Source: Microbacterium sp. 18062
GTDB taxonomy: Bacteria; Actinomycetota; Actinomycetes; Actinomycetales; Microbacteriaceae
DNA: 34,776 nucleotides
NCBI RefSeq assembly: GCF_902706225.1
Contig: NZ_CACSKB010000041.1
Coordinates: 1-34,776, forward strand
Direction of reading: 5' to 3'
The first letter of the stretch is position 1; every line of letters starts with the position of its first letter. The notes under the pieces are model-generated. The model worked only from the letters and a program-made list of their open reading frames with translations, was not told where the DNA came from and made no database searches. Both the position numbers and the translations under genes were made by a program. Below, piece after piece: positions 7,274 to 15,489 of this stretch.

Positions 7274-7752
7274 CGACACAGTCCACCGCCGGTGGAGCGC
7301 CGCCGTCGAGCCCTTGACCGACGGCTCGATCCGTCGCACGAGGTGCTCCACAGCGCCCAGGCGACGAGCACCGGCTGGAGGAACAGGCGGATGAGGCGCG
7401 CGCGATCCGTACGCAGCATCGGCGCCGCCCGCCCCGTGCGCCACTGATGCACGTTGCCGGGGAAGACCGCCACGAAGAACGCGGCGATCGCGAGTCCTAC
7501 GCGGCGGCGCTCACGCGGCAGGGCGACCGCGGCCACCCCGAGGCCGATCTCGACCACTCCGGATCCGACCACGATCGCGTCCTTGTCGGTGTGGAGCACC
7601 CGTGTCACCCAGTCCGGCACGACGATGCGGTAACCGCGGCGTCCCCAGGTCAGGTGCGAGACGCCGGCCGCGACGAGCAGCGCGACCAGGACATAGCGGG
7701 CGGTCGCGCGCGCGAGGGCGACCGGACGACGTACGGCGCTGCGGCCGCTCAT
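7270..7752 (-). CDS. DoxX-like integral membrane protein, upstream paralogue
   Basis: The protein has 160 residues and is a tandem paralogue of the next gene: both share GVSHL.WGR, PDW, a DKD motif, SGVVEI, AAFFVAVFPGN and WALWST. This copy runs about 26 residues past WALWST into a basic Arg/Ser tail (SSRRSRARRRRS) that the other copy lacks. The tail sequence occupies what would be the spacer to the next gene. Start and stop both form ATGA overlaps with the neighbours (7752-7749 and 7273-7270), so the three genes are one translationally coupled operon. Confidence 0.72.
   Translation of the reverse strand: MSGRSAVRRPVALARATARYVLVALLVAAGVSHLTWGRRGYRIVVPDWVTRVLHTDKDAIVVGSGVVEIGLGVAAVALPRERRRVGLAIAAFFVAVFPGNVHQWRTGRAAPMLRTDRARLIRLFLQPVLVAWALWSTSCDGSSRRSRARRRRSTGGGLCR
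7342..7380. repeat. Direct repeat, copy 2 (paralogue 3' ends)
   Basis: The partner of 6902-6940. It encodes the shared PVLVAWALWST end of the upstream DoxX-like copy. Confidence 0.7.
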
Positions 7753-8612
7753 GAGGCCGCTCGGCGGGCGGTCTCGACGGCTGTGGCCGCATCCGCCACG
7801 AAACGCTCATACGCGGCCGGATCGTCGTCGACGACCGCGCGGAGCACGACCTCGTCCGCCGCGGCGAGGTAGGCGCTGAGCGTCGGAGTCACACCGGCCG
7901 GGTCCGGCTCTCCCCCGGGCGGCGGCAGCACGGCGTCGCCGGCGTCGAAGCCCAGGCGCGCGAAGTTCGCCGCGTAGTTCGGATACCCTGCGTACCGGTC
8001 CGCCTCGCGCAGCATCCGTTCGCGCCCGGCGTGGTCGAGGGCGGTGCGGACGTACAGGCACGCCCGCGCCGCCGGGTTCTCCGTGTGCGCGTCGTCGCGC
8101 TGCTCGACCGCCGCGCCCGGGGTCAGCCAGGTCAGGAGCACCCCGTCGGCGTCGCGCGCGCCGAGCCGCCGCATCCTGGGGCCGAGCGCGCCCACGACGA
8201 TGCGCGCCGAGCGTCCCTCCCGGAGACGGGCCACGCCGTCGCGGACGAGGGCGAGCTGCCTCGTGCGTGCGGCGCCGGAGCCGACGCCGAGCGTCAGGCG
8301 CTCGTCGGGGACGCCGGCGAGCGTCAGCGCGCGGAGCACGTCGGCGGGCGGGCGACGATCGAGCGGGACGACGCCGGTGGCGAGCGCCAGCCCGTCGGTC
8401 GCGCGGGCCGCGGCTCCGAGAGCCGCGATCGCGTCGCCGTCGGGGGTGTCGTTCACCCACAGCGCGTGGAACCCGGCGTTCTGGACGGATCGGGCGATCC
8501 TCGCGATCCGCTCGGGCCCGAGGGAGCCGGCGACCCCGATCGACACCGCCGTCGTGGACACGGCGCTCGGGGGCGCCGTGCTCGGGGGCACTGCGGCGTG
8601 CGTCTTCGTCAT
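7749..8612 (-). CDS. LLM class (luciferase-like) flavin-dependent oxidoreductase
   Basis: The protein has 287 residues. After a Pro/Ala/Ser-rich N terminus it follows the bacterial luciferase-like pattern: IGVAGSLGPERIARIARSV, GFHALWVND, LALATGVVPLDRRPP and RLTLGVGSGA, consistent with an F420- or FMN-dependent TIM-barrel oxidoreductase, although at the short end for the family. The substrate is unknown. The ATG at 8612 follows CATGCT by 6 nt (leaderless type); an upstream ATG at 8648 would add 12 basic residues and has no support. Its TGA overlaps the ATG of the DoxX-like gene. Confidence 0.78.
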   Translation of the reverse strand: MTKTHAAVPPSTAPPSAVSTTAVSIGVAGSLGPERIARIARSVQNAGFHALWVNDTPDGDAIAALGAAARATDGLALATGVVPLDRRPPADVLRALTLAGVPDERLTLGVGSGAARTRQLALVRDGVARLREGRSARIVVGALGPRMRRLGARDADGVLLTWLTPGAAVEQRDDAHTENPAARACLYVRTALDHAGRERMLREADRYAGYPNYAANFARLGFDAGDAVLPPPGGEPDPAGVTPTLSAYLAAADEVVLRAVVDDDPAAYERFVADAATAVETARRAAS

Positions 8613-8681
8613 GCTCCGAGCATGCCGGGGCGCGCGGGAGGCCGCCACCCCGTGCGGATGGCGGCCTCCCGTGCTACACGC

Positions 8682-11225
<2,544 letters not shown>

Positions 11226-11265
11226 GGTCTCTCCTGTAGAACATGAGTCGTTTACGCTCAACTAA

Positions 11266-11295
11266 ACTTTACGAAGTTGAGCACGGAGCTATCAA
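11266..11295 (-). promoter_or_regulatory. Candidate promoter of the Clp ATPase gene
   Basis: On the minus strand TTGATA (11295-11290) and TAAAGT (11271-11266) are separated by 18 nt, about 40 nt upstream of the ATG. The region is AT-rich compared with its surroundings. Confidence 0.55.
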
Positions 11296-11296
11296 G
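11276..11296. promoter_or_regulatory. HAIR-like HspR-binding element
   Basis: The minus-strand sequence CTTGATA-N7-GCTCAAC matches the HspR inverted repeat CTTGAGT-N7-ACTCAAG at 5 of 7 positions in each arm, with exact spacing. It overlaps the -35 of the Clp promoter. A second CTCAAC half-site at 11257-11262 forms a wider perfect inverted repeat (GCTCAAC-N13-GTTGAGC, 11256-11282). Confidence 0.6.
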
Positions 11297-11329
11297 TTCA
11301 ACGCCGCACTCCGCAGACTATTCCCGGGA

Positions 11330-11335
11330 TACGCT
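11330..11335 (+). promoter_or_regulatory. Candidate -10 box of the small ORF-EI24 operon
   Basis: TACGCT, about 30 nt before the ATG at 11366. The implied 5' leader of about 24 nt carries GAGGAAA as the ribosome-binding site. No clear -35 was found. Confidence 0.4.
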
Positions 11336-11365
11336 CGAGGCATCCGCCGCCCCGAGGAAACGACG

Positions 11366-11452
11366 ATGACCGACCCGTACGCTGCCGCAGCCGCCTCATC
11401 GATCGCCGCGGATGCGACCACCGCCCGATGCGTGCGGGAGGCAGACCGGTGA
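11366..11452 (+). CDS. Small ORF (28 aa) overlapping the EI24-domain gene, possible leader peptide
   Basis: A 28-codon ORF begins with ATG behind GAGGAAA (6 nt spacing). It encodes MTDPYAAAAASS followed by IAADATTARC and ends VREADR. Its TGA overlaps the GTG of the next gene as GTGA. It has no transmembrane segment and no recognised domain. The good ribosome-binding site and stop-start overlap suggest it is translated and couples translation to the EI24-domain gene. A chance ORF is possible. Confidence 0.4.
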   Translation: MTDPYAAAAASSIAADATTARCVREADR

Positions 11453-12231
11453 GCGCGGCACCGAGCGCCGGGCGCGAGTTCCTCCGCGGGGCGCGAACGC
11501 TGCTGGGCGGCTTCGGCTGGTGGCGCGTGCGCCCCGGGCTCATGCTGCTGGGGCTCGTACCGGCGGCGATCGTCAGTCTCGTGCTCGGCGCCGGGCTCGT
11601 GACTCTCGGTGCGTGGATCGTCCCGCTGACCGACGCGCTCACTCCGTTCACCGACGGCTGGCCGGGACTCTGGGCGACGCTCCTGCGGATCGCCGTCGGC
11701 ACCGCCGTCTTCGGCGCCGCGCTGCTGCTGGCCGCCACGCTGTTCACGGCGCTGACGCTCCTCATCGGCGAGCCGTTCTACGACCGCATCTGGCGAGGCG
11801 TGGAACGGGTCGAGACGGGCCTCGCACCCGATCGCGACCCCGGTTTCTGGGCGGGTGTCGCCGATGCGATCTCGTTGATCGTGCGGGGCGTGCTCGCGGC
11901 ACTCCTCGCTTTCGCGATCGGCCTGGTCCCCCTCGTCGGCGGTGCGCTCGGGGCGGTGACGGGCGTGGCGCTGTCGGGGTGGATCCTCGCGGACGAGCTC
12001 TCCGCCCGCGCCCTGAACGCGCGTGGGATCGGGCACCGCGAGCGGCGGCGACTGCTGCGCGCCCACCGTGCCCGCGCCCTCGGCTTCGGCGTCGCGACCC
12101 AACTCTGCTTCCTCATCCCGCTCGGCGCGGTGCTCACCATGCCCGCTGCGGTCGTCGGCGCCGCACGTCTCGCGCACGGGGTGCTGCCCCCCGCATCCGA
12201 GCCCCGCGACATGGCAGACTCCGAGGCATGA
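11449..12231 (+). CDS. EI24/CysZ-like integral membrane protein
   Basis: The protein has 260 residues with about five or six hydrophobic segments and the EI24 (etoposide-induced 2.4) pattern: GFGWWRVRPGLMLLGLVP near the N terminus, then LTLLIGEPFYDRIWRGVE, a hallmark of the family, and later LVPLVGGALG and LCFLIPLGAVLTMPAAVVGA. Bacterial members include the sulfate transporter CysZ, but the transported substrate here is not established. The GTG at 11449 was chosen for GGGAGG 7 nt upstream, in preference to an ATG at 11428. Its TGA overlaps the next ATG (ATGA), so the pair is translationally coupled. Confidence 0.82.
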   Translation: MSAAPSAGREFLRGARTLLGGFGWWRVRPGLMLLGLVPAAIVSLVLGAGLVTLGAWIVPLTDALTPFTDGWPGLWATLLRIAVGTAVFGAALLLAATLFTALTLLIGEPFYDRIWRGVERVETGLAPDRDPGFWAGVADAISLIVRGVLAALLAFAIGLVPLVGGALGAVTGVALSGWILADELSARALNARGIGHRERRRLLRAHRARALGFGVATQLCFLIPLGAVLTMPAAVVGAARLAHGVLPPASEPRDMADSEA

Positions 12232-12716
12232 CCACCTCCGTGTCCACTCGGCGCTACGCCGCCGTCCTCGTCGCCGGTATCGCACTCATCGTCCTGCCGC
12301 TGGTGGGCGCTGCGTTCAAGGTGCTCTGGCCGGGCTGGTTCCTGTTCGTCATCATGTTCGTCTCGCCGGTCCTGGCGATCGGCTACATCCTGCAGGTCGT
12401 GATCGCCGTCACCGGCTTCCTCACCCCCCGAGCCGCGTTCCGCACGGGTCCGGCGCGTACCCGCGCGCTCTGGGCGGCGTGGCTGACGAGCGTGGGCATC
12501 GCGGTCACCGGCCTGTTCTTCGTCGACGGCGGCGACATGTCGTGGGGGTCGGCCTTCATGTACATCATCGGCCTCCCCTCGGACGACGGCGCTGCGGCGA
12601 TCTCATACCTGCTCACCATCCTCGGCATCACCGCCTGGATCGGCGGCTGGGTGTGGCTGCTGGTCGAGTGGATCGTCACGCTCGTGCGACGTCGCCGCCG
12701 CCCCCAGGTCGCATGA
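12228..12716 (+). CDS. Four-helix integral membrane protein, unknown function
   Basis: The protein has 162 residues with four hydrophobic segments (starting about YAAVLVAGIALIVLPLVG, WFLFVIMFVSPVLAIGYIL, LWAAWLTSVGIAVTGLFFV and YLLTILGITAWIGGWVWLL) and a basic C-terminal tail (VRRRRRPQ). No family is recognised. Its ATG overlaps the EI24-domain stop as ATGA with CGAGG just upstream, so it belongs to the same operon. The large inverted repeat at 12759-12822 follows it. Confidence 0.7.
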   Translation: MTTSVSTRRYAAVLVAGIALIVLPLVGAAFKVLWPGWFLFVIMFVSPVLAIGYILQVVIAVTGFLTPRAAFRTGPARTRALWAAWLTSVGIAVTGLFFVDGGDMSWGSAFMYIIGLPSDDGAAAISYLLTILGITAWIGGWVWLLVEWIVTLVRRRRRPQVA

Positions 12717-12758
12717 GCTCTCGGCCGCGCCGGCGCTCGGAGCCGGTTTCCGCCTCTT

Positions 12759-12822
12759 GTTCACTTGCCCGGGACTCACGCTTCTGAGTCAGCGGTTTCG
12801 CGTGAATCCAGGGCAAGTGAAC
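12759..12822. repeat. Inverted repeat with CACTTG/CAAGTG arms (hairpin 1)
   Basis: Arms 12759-12781 and 12800-12822 (23 nt each) match at 21 of 23 positions, with an 18-nt loop. It lies 42 nt after a membrane-protein stop and before a promoter for the next gene, so it may end transcription. The arms share TCACTTG with the hairpins at 15239 and 15322. Confidence 0.85.
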
Positions 12823-12854
12823 CAACGCACGTGCAGGTGAGCCGCGGGACCGGA

Positions 12855-12860
12855 TACGCT
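12855..12860 (+). promoter_or_regulatory. Candidate -10 box of the 50-aa membrane protein gene
   Basis: TACGCT, 26 nt before the ATG at 12887. The leader contains GAAGGAG. Confidence 0.45.
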
Positions 12861-12886
12861 GGTTTCAGTCTTTGCGAAGGAGTGCC

Positions 12887-13039
12887 ATGTTCATCGTCTC
12901 CCTGCTGTTGTTCCTGCTCGGGATGTTCGCCTTCGGCATTTCCTTCTCGGTGGAGGGCTTCCAGGCGATCATCTTCGTCGGCGGCATCCTGCTCATCTCG
13001 CTCGCCATGGCGCTGCCGATCCACCTGCGCGCGAAGTAG
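12887..13039 (+). CDS. Small membrane protein (50 aa)
   Basis: A 50-codon ORF from ATG 12887 encodes MFIVSLLLFLLGMFAFG, a short FSVEGFQ loop, and a second hydrophobic helix (AIIFVGGILLISLAMALP) ending HLRAK. The strong GAAGGAG ribosome-binding site 4 nt upstream, its own TACGCT -10 box and the two clean transmembrane helices support a real gene. Function unknown. It converges on the DUF3817 gene, with 6 nt between stops. Confidence 0.75.
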   Translation: MFIVSLLLFLLGMFAFGISFSVEGFQAIIFVGGILLISLAMALPIHLRAK

Positions 13040-13045
13040 GCGCGC

Positions 13046-13510
13046 TCAGCCCTTTCCGCCGGGCGGGCCGATGACGAGCAGCACGACGTAGGCGGCGATC
13101 ACCAGCACGGCGATCGCCGCGCCGAACGCCCAGGGATGCCGCAGCAGTACCCGGAGCAGCCGGTCGTGCCAGCGGGAGTCCCGCGGATCATCGGTCGCGG
13201 CGAGACGCCAGGCGCCGTCGAGGCGGCCGGTCCGGTGCAGCCAGATCTCGGTCGGGATCGTCGCATAGGGGATCACGGCGCTCCCGATCGCGACGACCGC
13301 GGGACCCGCGCCCCAGCGCTGGTTCTTCGCGACGATGACCGCCGTCGCGCCGTACGCGAGGAACACGAGACCGTGGATGCCGCCACCGATCGTCACGGCC
13401 AGCGGAAAATCCGCCATGGCACGGACGATGAGCCCGGCGATCAACAGCGTCCAGGAGACCGCCTCCGCGATCGCGAGCGCACGGAACGACGACAGGGGCG
13501 TGCGGAACAC
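13046..13510 (-). CDS. DUF3817 domain membrane protein
   Basis: The protein has 154 residues. The N-terminal 95 or so match the DUF3817 layout: FRALAIAEAVSWTLLIAGL, then a second helix with GGGIHGLVFLAYG (the family's conserved G-IHG motif) and a third helix. An added cytoplasmic stretch (about 98-122) and a fourth C-terminal helix (FGAAIAVLVIAAYVVLLVIG) follow. No biochemical role is established for the family. The GTG at 13510 has GAGGAG 4 nt upstream. An ACGCTA at 13552-13557 reads TAGCGT on the minus strand and is the likely -10. Confidence 0.82.
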   Translation of the reverse strand: MFRTPLSSFRALAIAEAVSWTLLIAGLIVRAMADFPLAVTIGGGIHGLVFLAYGATAVIVAKNQRWGAGPAVVAIGSAVIPYATIPTEIWLHRTGRLDGAWRLAATDDPRDSRWHDRLLRVLLRHPWAFGAAIAVLVIAAYVVLLVIGPPGGKG

Positions 13511-13551
13511 GGGACTCCTCGGGGTGCGAGCGACCAGGCGGCCGAGTCCTC

Positions 13552-13557
13552 ACGCTA
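13552..13557 (-). promoter_or_regulatory. Candidate -10 box of the DUF3817 gene
   Basis: TAGCGT on the minus strand, 41 nt before the GTG, with a Shine-Dalgarno-bearing leader. Confidence 0.4.
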
Positions 13558-13569
13558 TCCGAGCGCCTT

Positions 13570-14031
13570 TCAGCTTTCCTGAAGGTTCTCTCCGAACGGG
13601 GCCTCGTGCAGGCCCTGCAGGGCGCGGGTGAGCTCGGGCACGCCGCTTCCGAAAACCCGGTCGAGCTCGGCGAGACGCGCGTCCGCCTCGGCGAGCGTGG
13701 CAGCGCCCTTCGTCGTGACGCGGAGATCGGATGCGGATCCCGCGTGCGCGGTGGCGTCCTCGACGAGTCCCTCCCCCGCGAGCGTCTTCACGGCGGTGTG
13801 CGCCGTCTGCACGGTGATCTGCGACCGGCGGGCGAGCTCGGAGAAGGAGATGCCCGGTGTCGCCTGGACGTGTGCGAGCAGACCGTACTTGCGTGTGCTC
13901 AGACCCAGGTCTTTGAGCGCGGCGTTCAGCTGTGCGTCCCAGATCGACGAGACGGTGAGCAGTGAGATGACGGGGCTGAAGGGGGGCCGCCGGGCCGCGG
14001 CGGGGGCCTGCGGTGCGACGGAGTCTCCCAT
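13570..14031 (-). CDS. MarR family winged-helix regulator
   Basis: The protein has 153 residues. It has a dimerisation helix at the N terminus, then the MarR winged helix: LSTRKYGLLAHVQATPGISF, SELARRSQITVQTAHTAVKTL (recognition helix) and the wing with LVEDATAH to LRVTTKG, then a C-terminal helix. The ligand is unknown. The ATG at 14031 is 6 nt after TAGCAT on the minus strand (leaderless type). It is divergent from the methyltransferase at 14085, with only 53 bp between starts, so it may regulate itself and that gene. Confidence 0.87.
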   Translation of the reverse strand: MGDSVAPQAPAAARRPPFSPVISLLTVSSIWDAQLNAALKDLGLSTRKYGLLAHVQATPGISFSELARRSQITVQTAHTAVKTLAGEGLVEDATAHAGSASDLRVTTKGAATLAEADARLAELDRVFGSGVPELTRALQGLHEAPFGENLQES

Positions 14032-14084
14032 GGGTCCATGCTATCCGTCAGGTCGCCCCCGACGGCGGGCAGTAGCGTGTGGGA

Positions 14085-15203
14085 GTGACCTTCTCCCTCG
14101 ACGACCTGCGACGTTGGCCCGATCTCGAGGGACCGGATCTGCTCGCCGCGGATGCGGCTGACCGCCTGATCCTCGACGAATCCGCCGCCGCGCGCGCGCG
14201 AGTGCCGCTCGACGAGATCGCGGTCGTCGAGGACTCCTACGGAGCGCTCACACTCGGTGCGGCCGCCGCGGGCCCGCCCGGTTCCGGCGCGGTGCGCGTG
14301 CACCAGGACACCCTCGTCGGCGAGCGCGCGCTCGAGGCGAACGCGGAGCGCGCGGGCCTCGCCGGCGCCGTGCGGTGGATCGGGCTGTCGGCTGAGGGAC
14401 TCGATGGCGCCCACATCGTGCTCCTCCGCCTGCCGAAGTCGCTGGACGCGCTGCGCGACATCGCCGGATCCATCGCCGCCCACGCCGCGCCCGACGTCAC
14501 CGTCTTCGCGGGCGGCCGACTGAAGCACATGACGGTCGCCATGAACGACGTGCTGGCGGAGTTCTTCCTCCGGGTCGACGTGACGCACGCACGCCAGAAG
14601 TCGCGGGTACTGATCGCCCGCGGCCCGCAGCACGGGCACGACCCACGGCCGCAGCAGAGGACGCACGATGGCCTCGTCGTATGCGCGTTCGGCGGGGTGT
14701 TCGCGGGACCGGCGATCGACATCGGCACACGGTTCCTGCTCGCGCAGCTGCCGGAGGTCGTCGCGGACGACGGCGCCGTGGTGGACCTGGCCTGCGGCAC
14801 CGGAGTCGTCGCTGCCTGGCTGGCGCGTCGCCATCCGCACCTCGTCGTCCACGCGACGGATCAGTCCGCCGCCGCCGTCGCCTCGGCGCGTGCGACCGCA
14901 GAGGCCAACGGTCTCGCCGATCGCATCGCCGTCGTGCGGGACGACGCCCTCTCGACGCTGCCCGAGGCGAGCGCGTCGTTCATCGCGCTGAATCCGCCGT
15001 TCCACTCCGGGGTGGCCGTGCACACCGGCCTCGCCGCGCACCTCTTCGCGGATGCGGCGCGGGCACTGCGCCCGGGACGAGAGCTCTGGACCGTATGGAA
15101 CTCGGCGCTCGGCTACCGCCCCACGCTCGAGCGGATCGTCGGCCCCACCCGACAGGTCGCCCGCAACACCAAGTTCACGGTCACCGCCTCCGTCCGCCGC
15201 TGA
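14085..15203 (+). CDS. Class I SAM-dependent methyltransferase, RsmC/RlmG-like
   Basis: The protein has 372 residues in two halves, as in the RsmC/RlmG rRNA guanine-N2 methyltransferases. The N-terminal half lacks a catalytic motif. The C-terminal half has SAM motif I VVDLACGTGVVAAW (about 233-246), the acidic HATDQS after strand 2, the catalytic NPPFH motif (about 303-307) and a late HLFADAARALRPG helix. These support N2-methylation of guanine in rRNA, but the exact nucleotide is not deducible. The GTG at 14085 lies 6 nt after TAGCGT (leaderless); a GTG at 14079 is possible. Confidence 0.85.
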   Translation: MTFSLDDLRRWPDLEGPDLLAADAADRLILDESAAARARVPLDEIAVVEDSYGALTLGAAAAGPPGSGAVRVHQDTLVGERALEANAERAGLAGAVRWIGLSAEGLDGAHIVLLRLPKSLDALRDIAGSIAAHAAPDVTVFAGGRLKHMTVAMNDVLAEFFLRVDVTHARQKSRVLIARGPQHGHDPRPQQRTHDGLVVCAFGGVFAGPAIDIGTRFLLAQLPEVVADDGAVVDLACGTGVVAAWLARRHPHLVVHATDQSAAAVASARATAEANGLADRIAVVRDDALSTLPEASASFIALNPPFHSGVAVHTGLAAHLFADAARALRPGRELWTVWNSALGYRPTLERIVGPTRQVARNTKFTVTASVRR

Positions 15204-15238
15204 CCCGAAGGTCTCCCGACGGCGGTCGCCCCGGATCC

Positions 15239-15290
15239 GTGTCTCACTTGTGCAGGTCGATCGGGGTTTCCGGCTGCACAAGTGAGACAC
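15239..15290. repeat. Perfect inverted repeat with CACTTG/CAAGTG arms (hairpin 2)
   Basis: Arms 15239-15255 and 15274-15290 form a perfect 17-bp stem around an 18-nt loop. It lies between two convergent genes (methyltransferase and acs), so it could terminate the methyltransferase transcript. Confidence 0.9.
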
Positions 15291-15321
15291 GGGTCGAGGG
15301 TACGGGTGGTTCCGGGGATCG

Positions 15322-15373
15322 GTGTCTCACTTGTGCAGGACTTCGGCGTGATCCGGATGCTTAAGTGAGACAC
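15322..15373. repeat. Imperfect inverted repeat (hairpin 3), direct copy of hairpin 2
   Basis: The left arm 15322-15338 is identical to the left arm of hairpin 2. The right arm (15358-15373) pairs at 11 consecutive positions, then has a 2-nt mismatch and 3 more pairs. The two hairpins start 83 bp apart. Confidence 0.85.
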
Positions 15374-15452
15374 GCGACGGATGCGGCTGACCCGGAAGCC
15401 GGCCCGGCCCGGTTCTGTCGAATGGGCGCATTGCCTGGACGTCCCCCACCCA

Positions 15453-15469
15453 GCGCCCCGCAGGGGCGC
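15453..15469 (-). terminator. GC-rich hairpin after acs
   Basis: GCGCCCC-GCA-GGGGCGC, a perfect 7-bp stem with a 3-nt loop, begins 21 nt downstream of the acs stop. No U-tract follows, as is common for actinobacterial terminators. Confidence 0.5.
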
Positions 15470-15489
15470 GGAGAAGCTGACGTGAAGCC

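Noticed and set aside
5196..7286. Long minus-strand open frame opposite the lipoprotein
   Set aside because: It overlaps a lipoprotein with a signal peptide and repeats, and its translation has no recognisable domain.
6902..7380. Insertion-sequence terminal repeats
   Set aside because: The repeated segments are in direct orientation and coincide with the homologous 3' coding ends of two paralogues.
7749..8648. Start of the luciferase-like gene at ATG 8648
   Set aside because: The 12 extra residues are basic and unsupported, and a CATGCT box lies 6 nt before the ATG at 8612.
12759..15373. CRISPR array
   Set aside because: The repeats are palindromic, only two are adjacent, and there are no regular spacers or cas genes.
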